The notes under the pieces were generated by a model. It did not search any database. It was not told where the DNA came from and saw nothing but the letters and a program-made list of their open reading frames with translations. From SR-FBR-E99 sp963732365 (GTDB lineage Bacteria > Bacteroidota > Bacteroidia > Bacteroidales > VadinHA17), in the NCBI GenBank assembly GCA_963732365.1, contig CAVSZC010000001.1, positions 434,001-498,000 on the forward strand: a stretch of DNA of 64,000 nt. The letters are read 5' to 3'. Position numbers and translations under genes: made by a program. Positions 1 to 8,471 of the stretch are shown here, one piece after another. The stretch's first letter is position 1. Each line of letters begins with the position of its first letter.

Positions 1-31
1 TGCCAGGAAAAGGTTCCGGCACTGATATTTC

Positions 32-508
32 TCAGAGTATGCTCTTCAGGTCCTCAGGTATCAGGCTCCTTATATTATGATGAACAAAGTCAAACGCAAG
101 ATCCTCAATCTCGTCCCTCAGGGCATTGAAAGAACTCAGGATTTCTTCTTCGGTGCCGTTGAAAGATGCCGGATCAGCGAATGAGTGATGAATTCGGACA
201 GCCTCACCGGGAAACTGCGGGCATTGTTCCTTTGCCTCGTCACAGAGTGTTATTATGTAGTCGAACTCCTTTACCGGAAGATCATCTGTCGTTTTGGATT
301 TCTGTCGTGATATATCTATCACCGCCTCCATCATTGACTTCACGGCATGCTGGTTCAGTCCGCGGGCTTCGATGCCGGCACTGTATACCTGTGCCGCATC
401 GCCTGCATAGTATCTGATCCATCCTTCAGCAATCTGCCCGCGGGAAGAATTGCCGGAACATAATACCAGGATCATCGGGGGTTTCAGGCTTTTCCCTTTT
501 CCTTCCAT
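32..508 (-). CDS. ArsC-like low-molecular-weight phosphatase / arsenate reductase
   Basis: Low-molecular-weight protein tyrosine phosphatase fold of the thioredoxin-coupled ArsC type, which reduces arsenate to arsenite in the cytoplasm. The phosphate-binding loop C-x5-R is visible at C17 to R23, and the two resolving cysteines expected of redox-active ArsC are at C89 and C96; a general-acid Asp-Pro is at about residue 112. The loop reads CSGNSSR rather than the usual CTGNSCR, so it is a divergent member. The first Met gives an 11-residue N-terminal extension; a start at 475 (Met12) would fit the family better. It stands alone, divergent from the next gene and far from the arsenic island near 36-46 kb, which has its own arsC, so its substrate is less certain. 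Confidence in the fold is high, in arsenate as substrate moderate. Confidence 0.8.
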   Translation of the reverse strand: MEGKGKSLKPPMILVLCSGNSSRGQIAEGWIRYYAGDAAQVYSAGIEARGLNQHAVKSMMEAVIDISRQKSKTTDDLPVKEFDYIITLCDEAKEQCPQFPGEAVRIHHSFADPASFNGTEEEILSSFNALRDEIEDLAFDFVHHNIRSLIPEDLKSIL

Positions 509-522
509 ATTATTAAAGTTAA

Positions 523-541
523 GTTAAATTTACGATTTAAC
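523..541. promoter_or_regulatory. 19-bp inverted repeat between divergent genes
   Basis: Perfect 7-bp arms GTTAAAT and ATTTAAC separated by 5 bp. It lies 15 bp upstream of the ArsC-like start and about 40 bp upstream of the TTG start of the divergent gene, a position suited to an operator for both. It does not match the ATTTCG-N8-CGAAAY operator seen at the arsenic operons. Confidence 0.4.
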
Positions 542-581
542 GGCCATTATTGTTTACTTTGCACCACAAAATTTACTGCCG

Positions 582-1265
582 TTGAAGAAGATTTTGGTTA
601 CAATCCTTTTGCTGGTAACGACGGTTGCAATTACAGGTGCCCAGGAAGAGCCAAAGAGGAAATATATTCAGATAGACGGAATGACTGCTGACGATGAGGG
701 ATACATTGTACCCAACGTAAGCATTTATTCAAGGCATCTTAAGCGAGGTGCCGCAAGTGATCATCGCGGCATTTTTTCAATTATCAGCACCCCCGGCGAT
801 ACAGTTTTCTTCAGCGCGGTAGGTTACAAATCAACCATCCTTACCGTCCCGGCAGACCTTGCCGGCATAAATTACATTACGGATGTAATAATGGTAACAG
901 ACACCATCCTGATAGGCGAAGTGCTCGTTCTCCCGTGGAAAACCTATTCGGAGTTCAAAAGGGCCGTACTCGAAAACAAGCCTGTTGATCCGCTTATGGA
1001 AAACATGCAGAATAACCTTGCCCTCATAGAGCAGCAGGTATGGTCAGACATGCGATCCACTCCCGGACAGGGATATCGTTACACGATGCAGCAGATGTCA
1101 GACAACCTTTATACAAGGGGACAGCAGCCGGCTAATAACCTGCTGAATCCGTTTGCATGGTCACGATTCTTCAAAGAGTCAAAGGAAGGGCTGTTGAAGA
1201 ATGAGCCAACCAAGACGACGAAACCGGCGAAGGTCAGGAAGAAGAAGAAAAAGAAGAGTGACTGA
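582..1265 (+). CDS. Exported protein with carboxypeptidase-D regulatory-like domain
   Basis: About 227 residues with a clear signal peptide (residues 1-20, cleavage near TGAQ). Residues about 30-100 resemble the CarboxypepD_reg-like beta-sandwich common at the start of Bacteroidota exported proteins (pattern D..G-x-P-N-V-S-I, then SDHRGIFSI and ..VGYKS). The rest is a helical region with no recognised family, ending in a run of lysines (KKKKKK) that may bind a negatively charged partner. Start is a TTG; no in-frame ATG would keep the signal peptide. It precedes the TonB-like gene by about 97 bp on the same strand, so the two may be co-transcribed. Function unknown; a cell-envelope role is inferred. 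Confidence 0.7.
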   Translation: MKKILVTILLLVTTVAITGAQEEPKRKYIQIDGMTADDEGYIVPNVSIYSRHLKRGAASDHRGIFSIISTPGDTVFFSAVGYKSTILTVPADLAGINYITDVIMVTDTILIGEVLVLPWKTYSEFKRAVLENKPVDPLMENMQNNLALIEQQVWSDMRSTPGQGYRYTMQQMSDNLYTRGQQPANNLLNPFAWSRFFKESKEGLLKNEPTKTTKPAKVRKKKKKKSD

Positions 1266-1362
1266 TGTCTTTGTCGTCACGCATCCTGATCCTCAGGCTT
1301 ACAGCACATTTATGACATATCATTGACGCCTTGCAAACAATTATTTATAATTTCGTCCCCTG

Positions 1363-2103
1363 ATGAGCAGGTTTGAAATCATATTCACGGCAGTGATGGC
1401 AACTATCATTATGCATCTTCTTGTTGCTGTGATATTTATGTCGGTCAAGGTGTCGGCCATGAAACATGAGCTCGTTGCTGAAATAATCCTTTCCATGGAG
1501 GAGGATATACCTGATCCGGCCATGGAGAAGGCCATAGAGCTTTCAAAGAGCGACATGTTTGAGGGCGCTACGGCCGAAGAGATTGTAAACATCATTAAAA
1601 ACCTTGCAGACAAACCCATCGATATTGATCCTGAGGAGTACCAGGACATGGTCAAGGAGGAACTTATCAAAAGCGGAATGCTGAATGAGAAGAACTTCAT
1701 TGATGAGCAGAAGATGGCTGAGGAAGCAGGCAAGGAAGAGATACCGATCCCCACGGATGAGGTCAAGCCCCAGATAACCGAGAAGAAGGATAAGCCTGAA
1801 GAGAAGGGAACCTTCAGGGGGCCGACAAGAATTTACTATGATCTGAAAAACCGGCATCATGTATATCTGCCGATACCCATCTACAAGTGTGAGGGTGCGG
1901 GACAGATAACCCTGGCCATAGAGGTAGATCAGCGCGGCAATGTGGTGAAGGCCGAGCCTGCTTCAAGCCTCTCGACCACAAAGGATCCGTGTCTTACAGA
2001 GACAGCTGTGACGCACGCATTGCGTTCAAGATTCAACTCGGATCTGAGCGCACCCGCAAAGCAGGCGGGTTTCCTTACATTTGTATTTGTCTCCCAGCGA
2101 TAG
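1363..2103 (+). CDS. TonB-like energy transducer, C-terminal domain protein
   Basis: 246 residues: a single N-terminal membrane anchor (about residues 8-30), a long acidic periplasmic spacer rich in Glu, Asp and Lys, then a C-terminal domain from about 150 that resembles the TonB/TolA C-terminal fold (alternating strands with the motif GQITLAIEVDQRGNV and two cysteines at about 175 and 208). Known TonB-type proteins couple the proton gradient to outer-membrane receptors. Here no ExbB/ExbD or receptor gene is next to it, so the partner is unknown. The spacer is acidic rather than proline rich, which is unusual for TonB. It runs tail to tail with the SRAP gene, with 4 bp between stops. Confidence 0.7.
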   Translation: MSRFEIIFTAVMATIIMHLLVAVIFMSVKVSAMKHELVAEIILSMEEDIPDPAMEKAIELSKSDMFEGATAEEIVNIIKNLADKPIDIDPEEYQDMVKEELIKSGMLNEKNFIDEQKMAEEAGKEEIPIPTDEVKPQITEKKDKPEEKGTFRGPTRIYYDLKNRHHVYLPIPIYKCEGAGQITLAIEVDQRGNVVKAEPASSLSTTKDPCLTETAVTHALRSRFNSDLSAPAKQAGFLTFVFVSQR

Positions 2104-2107
2104 CCAT

Positions 2108-2830
2108 TCAGAAGAGCAACCCCTGAACCGGATAGTTGTAGGGCATAATCAGTTCCGGCCTGTTACGGTCAGCTCTTCCATTGGTGATGAGCGGACTGAC
2201 GGTGTATGCCTCAAGCATCCCGGAGTCTACAGGCATCATTAGTGACGAGGCCATCTCCTTCGTCATCTCTCCCCTCAGCCAGAGCTTCTCAGCGGCTGAG
2301 GGCAGTATCACAGGCATTCTTTTCTTTGTGTTATGTATCTCTTCCATGAGACTGTTGGCCTTTGTCGTCACCACAGAGAATGTTTCCAGCGTCACCCCTC
2401 CCTTGATTGCCCATGAATCCCATACACCTGCAAGAGAGAAAATATCTTCACCGCGGAGCCTGATATACCAGGGTACTTTCCTCCCTCCGATGTGCTGCCA
2501 TTCAAAGAATCCCCTTACCGGGACAAGACAGCGGCGTGAAACAAAAGACTCCCTGAAGGCAGGCTTGACATCTATTGTCTCAGACCGTGCATTGAAGGTC
2601 TTAAGCATTATCTCCCGGGCTTCGTCCTCACCTGTCACCCATGACGGTATCAGTCCCCATCTGAACAGCCGAATGGCAGAGGGTTTGTCTGAGCATACCA
2701 CCGGCAGCGATGGCAGGCTGTAGGCGTGGTAATAGTAGCTTGGACGGTATTTATCCCGGTCTATCAGGGTGGCACCGTAGCGCTCCTCGAGTTCCTCCCT
2801 GACGATATTTACATTAACGGTAAAGCACAC
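2108..2830 (-). CDS. yedK: SRAP/HMCES family abasic-site shield (YedK-like)
   Basis: 240 residues, the normal length for the SOS-response-associated peptidase family. Family knowledge: the enzyme cross-links covalently through Cys2 to abasic sites in single-stranded DNA and so protects replication forks. Seen here: Met1-Cys2 exposed after Met removal, the conserved block FFEWQH near 110, an asparagine-arginine block TFNARSET near 80, and the catalytic His in HNTKKRMPVIL near 165. All key residues are therefore present. The start is fixed by the need for Cys at position 2. Monocistronic, convergent with the TonB-like gene. No LexA-type site was recognised upstream. Confidence 0.92.
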   Translation of the reverse strand: MCFTVNVNIVREELEERYGATLIDRDKYRPSYYYHAYSLPSLPVVCSDKPSAIRLFRWGLIPSWVTGEDEAREIMLKTFNARSETIDVKPAFRESFVSRRCLVPVRGFFEWQHIGGRKVPWYIRLRGEDIFSLAGVWDSWAIKGGVTLETFSVVTTKANSLMEEIHNTKKRMPVILPSAAEKLWLRGEMTKEMASSLMMPVDSGMLEAYTVSPLITNGRADRNRPELIMPYNYPVQGLLF

Positions 2831-2852
2831 TTTGCCTGATTGATATTTTTAT

Positions 2853-4163
2853 TTACCTGCCTGTTTCAGGCATGAGAGGTACCGGTACCGAATAGCTGAA
2901 GAGATCAGTACGTGGCCACTCGGGGACCCTGGAAACAAATTTTGACATCATCTGGTCAATGTCAGAGGAGAGCTCCGGTCCGTTCCATGCGCTTGTATTG
3001 CACAGCACCACCCAGGCAGTGCCGTCTGCCATCCGCTTCATCATTGCCGTTGTTCCGGGAAAGGACCCAGTGCGCCACCAGGACCCGTTATAAAGAGTGG
3101 CCCTCCAGCCTACCGGGGCATAACCGTTCCGCATGTCAGTCATGAAAGCGATGCTTTCAGGAGACAATATGTCTTTCGGATTGTCGAATCCGTCAACGGC
3201 AAGCAGCAGTCTCATGAGATCCGGAGCAGTGGCAACCCACGCACCTGCAGCACCTAGAGATTCAATGTCGTTTCCTCCCCTGCTCGCAGGAAGAAGCTCG
3301 CCGGTACCGTATACAGACGGCTTTCTTGGGGCATTATCCACCTCAAAATAAGATACTTCGTAAGGCAACGCATCTTCAGGCATATTATGCCCGAGAGCCA
3401 TGTCATATATTCCAAGAGGCTCCAGTATGGCAGTTCTGCAATACTCCTCATAGCTCATGCCTGATACCTCCTCAATCACAAGACCCAGGATGCTGTAGCC
3501 AAGATTGGAATAGGACTGGCCCGTACCAGGGGTGAAATGAAGGTTCTTGTCAAGAGCAAACCTGATTATGGTTTTTGTATCTACAGGCAGGGGCTTGCCC
3601 ATCGTCTTTGCAACTACATCGGGCATGAACATCTGATCACCGTATCTCTGAGTCCATCCTCCCTGATGAGAGAGGAGGTGTGCCACAGTTATACTGGCAA
3701 CACGCCTGTCTCTGGGATTGGTAAAAAGTGAATCCTGTAAAATGCCATCAGGTCCGAAGACCCGGCTGTTGACGGAGAGTTTTCCCTCCTCCTGAAGCTT
3801 CATGACGGCAATGGCAGTAAGAAGCTTCGATACGCTGGCCACCCGAAAGCGGTGATATGGTTCAACCGGGATGGAATCCGGCAGGGAGGCATATCCAAAG
3901 CCCCGGGCATAGAGCAACTTGCCTTCACGTGCAACAGCGACAGATGCTCCCTTGACAGACCAGTTCCTCAGAAACCATTCTATACCCTTTTCGGCCTGAT
4001 CAAACAGTTCGGCGTCGGTCAGTGTATTGTCAATGCGGAGATGGGCCGGGTCGAATTCCCTATCAGGAATGCTTGACTCTTCCGGCCCGACAGGAAGAAT
4101 AATTGCAACAAGTACAAGAAACAATGCTATCAGAAAGCGTATCCCTCTGTTCCCTAAATCCAT
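2853..4163 (-). CDS. Class C beta-lactamase-like serine hydrolase (DD-peptidase family)
   Basis: Member of the beta-lactamase/DD-carboxypeptidase superfamily (PF00144). With the start at 4163 it has 436 residues, an N-terminal membrane anchor or signal, then the catalytic S-V-S-K (SxxK) tetrad at about 110-113, the Y-S-N motif at about 218-220 and an RTG triad near the C-terminus in place of the usual K/H-T-G. An open frame extends upstream to 4229, but 4163 leaves a normal signal sequence directly after Met and avoids overlap with the divergent gene. Likely located in the periplasm and acting on peptidoglycan peptides or esters; true beta-lactam resistance is not implied, since most family members with R-T-G are esterases or peptidases. 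Confidence 0.85.
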   Translation of the reverse strand: MDLGNRGIRFLIALFLVLVAIILPVGPEESSIPDREFDPAHLRIDNTLTDAELFDQAEKGIEWFLRNWSVKGASVAVAREGKLLYARGFGYASLPDSIPVEPYHRFRVASVSKLLTAIAVMKLQEEGKLSVNSRVFGPDGILQDSLFTNPRDRRVASITVAHLLSHQGGWTQRYGDQMFMPDVVAKTMGKPLPVDTKTIIRFALDKNLHFTPGTGQSYSNLGYSILGLVIEEVSGMSYEEYCRTAILEPLGIYDMALGHNMPEDALPYEVSYFEVDNAPRKPSVYGTGELLPASRGGNDIESLGAAGAWVATAPDLMRLLLAVDGFDNPKDILSPESIAFMTDMRNGYAPVGWRATLYNGSWWRTGSFPGTTAMMKRMADGTAWVVLCNTSAWNGPELSSDIDQMMSKFVSRVPEWPRTDLFSYSVPVPLMPETGR

Positions 4164-4308
4164 CAGGAGTTTTTTTACCCGGCTACAAAAATAGACTATT
4201 ACCTGTTTGATGCAACTCCTGAAGGTCAATTTTATTCAATTAAGAAAAAAAATATCAACAAACCCTCACTTGCAAGAAAGTGCTGTTAAATTTGTATTAA
4301 GAGCATCT

Positions 4309-5799
4309 GTGAAAAGAATTACCTTCATATTGACATGTCTGCTGGCACTCTCATCAGCAATAAAGGGACAGCCTGATACGACGGGAGTCGACTCTGTTGT
4401 TGCGCGGATCGAGTTCCTTCTGGAGGAATATAACCAGTATATGCTCTTTGTCGACACTTCCGGATATGAATTATACGGAAATGATGCCAGCAGCATAAAT
4501 CTTCTCATTGCATCATCCATGGGCGCCTGCAATGAGATTATAAGGCTGGTGTCAAAGGGTGCCGATGTCAATTATCAACAGGGCGGGAACGCAACTGCGC
4601 TGCATTATGCCATTGCTTCAGGGAGAAAGGAGGCGGTTGAAATACTTCTTCTCCTGGGGGCCCTGCCGGATAAACTTGACCCGTATGGCAGGTCTCCGTT
4701 AATAACCGCGGTGCTTTCACAAAACCTCGATATGGCTGAGATACTTATCAGGTACGGCGCCCCGGTCTCTCAGGCGGACCTTAATAATTCAGTGGCTCTT
4801 CACCATGCGGCATCACTTGGCAACTTCTACATCACCGACATGCTCCTTTATTATGACTCTCCCATAGATCTTTATGACAATGAAGGTAATACGCCCCTGA
4901 TGGTTGCAGTTGGATTTGGCTACTATGATATTACAGATATACTGCTCAGTGAGGGGGCCGATCCGAATATCCCCGACAGGAAAATGTTCACTCCCCTCAT
5001 GACGGCTGCACAGAATGGCGATACATTGATGATGAGCATGCTTATCAATTCAGGGGCCAACCTGTATGCATTCAACAATGACGGTTTTGATGCCCTCGGA
5101 TGTGCAGTGAGGGTCGGGATGAAGGATGCTGTCAAATTCCTTCTGGATAAAGGCAAGATGTGGGATTATAGCAGTCCGGGCACAAAGAACCCTGCAAAAA
5201 TAGCCCAGGACTATGGCCAGAAGGAGCTTATGCCAATTCTGGCAAGTCATGGATTTAATACAGAGGAGGCATTCAGGATGGAGGAGTTCTCATTCACCGC
5301 GGGAGCCATGTTTACAACACACTACCTGCTGTTGAACGGAACAATTGCAATTATAGAGCCAAGGAAAAACGTGGGTATAATCCTGGGGTGTTCCGTTAAT
5401 CCTTTCAGATACAGGCTCCTTGTCGAAGAGGAGGATGCCATTTACCAGTACAAGGTCAACTCTTCAGTAATCCATGCAGGAATATTCAAGGAGTTTCCTC
5501 TCAGCGGCAATCTCGGAAAGGGCAAGTTAAGTTTCACAACCTCTCTTACAGCGGGGTACCGTTTCTATTCCAATTACGAAGGAACACGGAGATCACCCGA
5601 AGGCAGTTTCTGCATAATTCCCTCAGTAAATTTCAACTGGAAATTAAAACATTTCGGTCTTAGCACTGGTGTCACATACCTTAAGACACCGTTCTACAAG
5701 GTGATGCCAGTATGGTTCGGTTTAAGCGGATCTGTGACACTTTTCCGCGATTATGCCCGGTCAGCAGGAAAAAAGATCAGATTGTACAATTATGAATAG
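4309..5799 (+). CDS. Exported ankyrin-repeat protein with C-terminal beta-barrel-like domain
   Basis: About 496 residues from a GTG at 4309, chosen because it puts a good signal peptide (basic start, hydrophobic core, end near SAIKGQ) at the N-terminus; the frame is open from 4207. After the signal peptide come about eight ankyrin repeats (roughly 60-320), recognisable by repeated T-x-L-H-x-A-A / G-x-D-x-N patterns such as TALHYAIASGRKEAVEILL and GADPNIPDRKMFTPLM. The last 150 residues are aromatic-rich alternating strands (AGMFTTHYLLLNGTIAII, TAGYRFYSNYEG, VTLF) resembling an outer-membrane barrel or barrel-like sheet. That fusion is unusual. A lipoprotein gene overlaps its stop codon, so the two are translationally coupled. 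Function unknown; a periplasm-facing protein-binding scaffold is the inference. Confidence 0.75.
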   Translation: MKRITFILTCLLALSSAIKGQPDTTGVDSVVARIEFLLEEYNQYMLFVDTSGYELYGNDASSINLLIASSMGACNEIIRLVSKGADVNYQQGGNATALHYAIASGRKEAVEILLLLGALPDKLDPYGRSPLITAVLSQNLDMAEILIRYGAPVSQADLNNSVALHHAASLGNFYITDMLLYYDSPIDLYDNEGNTPLMVAVGFGYYDITDILLSEGADPNIPDRKMFTPLMTAAQNGDTLMMSMLINSGANLYAFNNDGFDALGCAVRVGMKDAVKFLLDKGKMWDYSSPGTKNPAKIAQDYGQKELMPILASHGFNTEEAFRMEEFSFTAGAMFTTHYLLLNGTIAIIEPRKNVGIILGCSVNPFRYRLLVEEEDAIYQYKVNSSVIHAGIFKEFPLSGNLGKGKLSFTTSLTAGYRFYSNYEGTRRSPEGSFCIIPSVNFNWKLKHFGLSTGVTYLKTPFYKVMPVWFGLSGSVTLFRDYARSAGKKIRLYNYE

Positions 5800-6205
5800 G
5801 ACATTAACCATAGTCACGGTCATAATGGTGTTTCTTCACTCATGTGACGGACCTGCCTGGGTTCCCTGCAACGAATGCAATGAACAGTATCCCACCCAGG
5901 TTTACCTTGAGCTTGACCTTGCACACCCCTCACAATCTCCCCTGAGCATGCTGGTAACAGTTTATGAGGGTCCGCTTGATGATAATATTGTTCTGTATGA
6001 GTTTACCACGTCTGCTCAGACATATCTGCTTGATGCACTGCTTTATAAGGACTACACCGTTACCGCCAGGTCTGTTTATAACGGAAAGACGTATATTACC
6101 GTTGATACAGCAACACCCTCCATTCATTTTGAGGAAGAGGCATGCGAGGTGCCATGTTATTATATCTATAATAATGAGCTGGATCTGCGGTTGCGGTATG
6201 ATTAG
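5792..6205 (+). CDS. Small lipoprotein coupled to the ankyrin-barrel gene
   Basis: About 137 residues from the ATG at 5792, which overlaps the previous stop by 8 bp. The signal sequence ends in FLHSC, a Bacteroidota lipobox, giving a lipidated Cys18. The mature part contains two short Cys pairs (PCNEC and EACEVPC) and beta-strand-like stretches (VYLELDLAHPS, SMLVTVYEG, YTVTARS). The frame extends further upstream but that would destroy the signal sequence. No family recognised; the overlap suggests it works with the ankyrin-barrel protein in the envelope. Confidence 0.75.
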   Translation: MNRTLTIVTVIMVFLHSCDGPAWVPCNECNEQYPTQVYLELDLAHPSQSPLSMLVTVYEGPLDDNIVLYEFTTSAQTYLLDALLYKDYTVTARSVYNGKTYITVDTATPSIHFEEEACEVPCYYIYNNELDLRLRYD

Positions 6206-6215
6206 GCCCGCATTG

Positions 6216-6995
6216 TCAGATGCGCAGGGTAAGGAGTAACTGTCTCAGCTCGTTGGGGGTGATGTCTTCATGCACTTTTCCTGCATCGGCAACAGAAATC
6301 CTGCCTCTCTCTTCTGAAATGATAATCACCACTGCATCAGTATGCTCCGTAAGCCCTATTCCTGCCCTGTGACGCATTCCGAATTTTGCCGGAAGGCCCG
6401 ACTGGTCTGTTGACGGAAGGGGACAGCGTGCAGCGAATATCTTTCCGTTCTGAATAAGCACTGCCCCGTCATGCAAAGGTGACCCTTTATGGAAGATCGT
6501 CTTCAGTAACTCATCTGTTACAAGTGCATTGAGCAGTTCGCCTCCGTCTGAATAGATGTCGAGAAGACTTGTTCTGCCTATTGCTATGAGAGCACCTGTA
6601 CGTGACTGGGCCATTGATTCAGAGGCGCGGACTATCTCTTCTACTATCTGGTTGATTGTCTGGTCTACCGCCCCCGACGGAAAATACCTGTCGAATGAAA
6701 ACCTGTTACGGCTGATATATCTGTTACCTATCGCTAAAAGAAAGCGCCGTATCTCCTGCTGAAACACGATTATGAGGGCAATGACCCCCACCCCTATCAC
6801 CTGGCCGATGATGGCGCTGATCAGTTCCATGTTCAGTGCTTTGACAACCAGCCAGAAGAGGTAGACGAAGAAAATGCCGAGGAATATGCTGAAGGCTGCT
6901 GTACCCCTGATGAGACGGTAGAGCTGGTAGAGGATAACTGCTACCATAAAGATATCGATAATATCAAGAATCGTAAAATTCAGCATAACAAGCAT
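6216..6995 (-). CDS. cdaA: Diadenylate cyclase CdaA (DisA-N domain)
   Basis: Makes the second messenger c-di-AMP from two ATP. Three N-terminal membrane helices (within about the first 80 residues) are followed by the DisA-N catalytic domain with both hallmark motifs, D-G-A in SPLHDGAVLI and R-H-R in GMRHRAGIG, plus SEERGRISVA near the end. Starting at 6995 gives 259 residues, close to the usual size; the frame is open to 7067 but that would overlap folP. It directly follows folP, a conserved pairing in Bacteroidota, with 16 bp between folP stop and this start. Roles in cell-wall and osmotic control are family knowledge. Confidence 0.93.
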   Translation of the reverse strand: MLVMLNFTILDIIDIFMVAVILYQLYRLIRGTAAFSIFLGIFFVYLFWLVVKALNMELISAIIGQVIGVGVIALIIVFQQEIRRFLLAIGNRYISRNRFSFDRYFPSGAVDQTINQIVEEIVRASESMAQSRTGALIAIGRTSLLDIYSDGGELLNALVTDELLKTIFHKGSPLHDGAVLIQNGKIFAARCPLPSTDQSGLPAKFGMRHRAGIGLTEHTDAVVIIISEERGRISVADAGKVHEDITPNELRQLLLTLRI

Positions 6996-7011
6996 GGGGT
7001 GACGGGCAAAT

Positions 7012-7866
7012 TTAAGAATAATGATCGAAAAGGATACCCTCAGGGTAAATCTTTTCATAAAGGGCAATCACCTCTCTTGCTTCCCTCACATCATGGGCCC
7101 TGAGGATTGATGCCCCCTTCATCAGGGCAGTCATATGAAGGGCGACAGTGCCAGTGAGGGCTTCGCCGGGAGTTACCTGCAGAGTGCGCCATATCATTGA
7201 CTTACGCGACAGCCCGACCATCAGCGGCAGGCGTGCTGCATGAAACTCCTCAAGCCTCCTGAGCATCTCGAAGTTATGTACTGCACTCTTTCCGAAACCG
7301 AATCCCGGATCAACTATAATATCCTTCACTCCTGCCTGCTGCAGAGGGGTAATCCTGTCGCCAAACCACTTAAGAATATCAGCAACAACGTCATCATAAA
7401 GGGGGTTAACCTGCATATTCTGAGGTGTACCCTGCATGTGCATCATAATGTATGGCACATTCAGACCGGTGACGAGGGGGAACATGTCTGCATCCATCTC
7501 ACCTCCGGAGATGTCGTTGATGATATCAGCACCGGCATCCCTGACAGCTGCTCCGGCAACTGACGCCCTGTATGTATCAACGGAGATGACCGCCTCAGGA
7601 TACCTGTTCCTTATCAGGTCAACGGCGCGGCAAACCCGTTTCATCTCCTCCTCTTCAGTGACGGGCAGCGTCCCGGGCCGGGTTGAGCATCCTCCGATGT
7701 CAAGGATGTCAGCTCCCTCCCCGAGCATCTCTCCGGCAACTTCAATGACCTGATTATCTGACATAAAACGGCTTCCCTCGTAAAATGAATCCGAGGTCAC
7801 GTTTATTATACCCATTACCCGGGGGTGAGACAGATCAATAAGTCTGCCTTTGACATTGATAAACAT
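7012..7866 (-). CDS. folP: Dihydropteroate synthase
   Basis: Condenses 6-hydroxymethyl-dihydropterin diphosphate with para-aminobenzoate in folate synthesis. 284 residues, full length. Visible signatures: GIINVTSDSFYEG (phosphate-binding loop 1), DIGGCSTRPG (loop 2), VDPGFGFGKS, GLSRKSMI and the C-terminal LRAHDV. Upstream gene of the folP-cdaA pair and transcribed toward cdaA. Divergent from the PAS gene, with 121 bp between the two starts. Confidence 0.95.
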   Translation of the reverse strand: MFINVKGRLIDLSHPRVMGIINVTSDSFYEGSRFMSDNQVIEVAGEMLGEGADILDIGGCSTRPGTLPVTEEEEMKRVCRAVDLIRNRYPEAVISVDTYRASVAGAAVRDAGADIINDISGGEMDADMFPLVTGLNVPYIMMHMQGTPQNMQVNPLYDDVVADILKWFGDRITPLQQAGVKDIIVDPGFGFGKSAVHNFEMLRRLEEFHAARLPLMVGLSRKSMIWRTLQVTPGEALTGTVALHMTALMKGASILRAHDVREAREVIALYEKIYPEGILFDHYS

Positions 7867-7948
7867 ACAAATTCAATTAATCTGCGATAAAGATAATCAT
7901 TGACCGGGCAGTGCTGTCACATAACAGGTTATACAATGCCAAATTTGC

Positions 7949-7956
7949 TATATTTG
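7949..7956 (+). promoter_or_regulatory. Bacteroidota -7 box for the PAS gene
   Basis: TATATTTG matches the phylum consensus TAnnTTTG and lies 31 bp upstream of the ATG at 7988. A matching -33 TTTG at the right spacing is not evident. Confidence 0.45.
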
Positions 7957-7987
7957 ACCTCGTTCAACAAATATTTCCAAATACTTT

Positions 7988-8329
7988 ATGAATCATATCA
8001 AATGGGCTGAGGATCTGGGTGTGGCGGTAACCGTCTCTGACACCGAGGGAAAGATAATATACCTGAACAGGAAGTCGGCCGCTGTCTTCAGCAAGTACGG
8101 AGGCAGTGAACTCGAGGGAAGGAATCTGAAGGATTGCCATAAACCTGACTCATGGGAAAAGATTTCAGACATTATGGCAAAGGAAATTCCAAACTGCTAT
8201 ACTATTGAAAAAGAAGGCGTTAAAAAGCTTATATACCAGGCACCATGGTATGATAACGGGAAACTGGCGGGTGTGGTCGAGTTATCTATGGAGATCCCCT
8301 TCGAGATGGATCACTTCATTCGCAAATAG
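7988..8329 (+). CDS. Stand-alone PAS-domain protein (DUF438-type PAS)
   Basis: 113 residues that form a single PAS domain: VTVSDTEGKIIYLNRKSA at the start and YQAPWYDNGKLAGVVELSMEI at the end. The central DCHKPDSWEKI resembles the PAS domain attached to DUF438/hemerythrin-like proteins, where a histidine in this place may bind a cofactor such as heme. Here there is no output domain. It probably senses a small molecule or redox state and acts by protein contact. Transcribed alone; 142 bp before tmk. Confidence 0.85.
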   Translation: MNHIKWAEDLGVAVTVSDTEGKIIYLNRKSAAVFSKYGGSELEGRNLKDCHKPDSWEKISDIMAKEIPNCYTIEKEGVKKLIYQAPWYDNGKLAGVVELSMEIPFEMDHFIRK

Positions 8330-8471
8330 TTGATAAACTGTTGTTTAAACCTTTGAAAGAGTGTTCATAAAATCAGGCTGCGGCGCATGAGGCTGTCATG
8401 CTTAAATATCTATCTTTAGAACCCGACAGTATCATAAGACTTTCTCATTGCACCGATTACTTTAGGACCGG

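Noticed and set aside
2853..4163. Antibiotic-resistance beta-lactamase
   Set aside because: Only general serine-hydrolase motifs are visible and the third motif is RTG; resistance cannot be claimed.
8385..8401. GCATGA-N5-TCATGC hairpin as a terminator after the PAS gene
   Set aside because: The stem is only 6 bp and no T tract follows.
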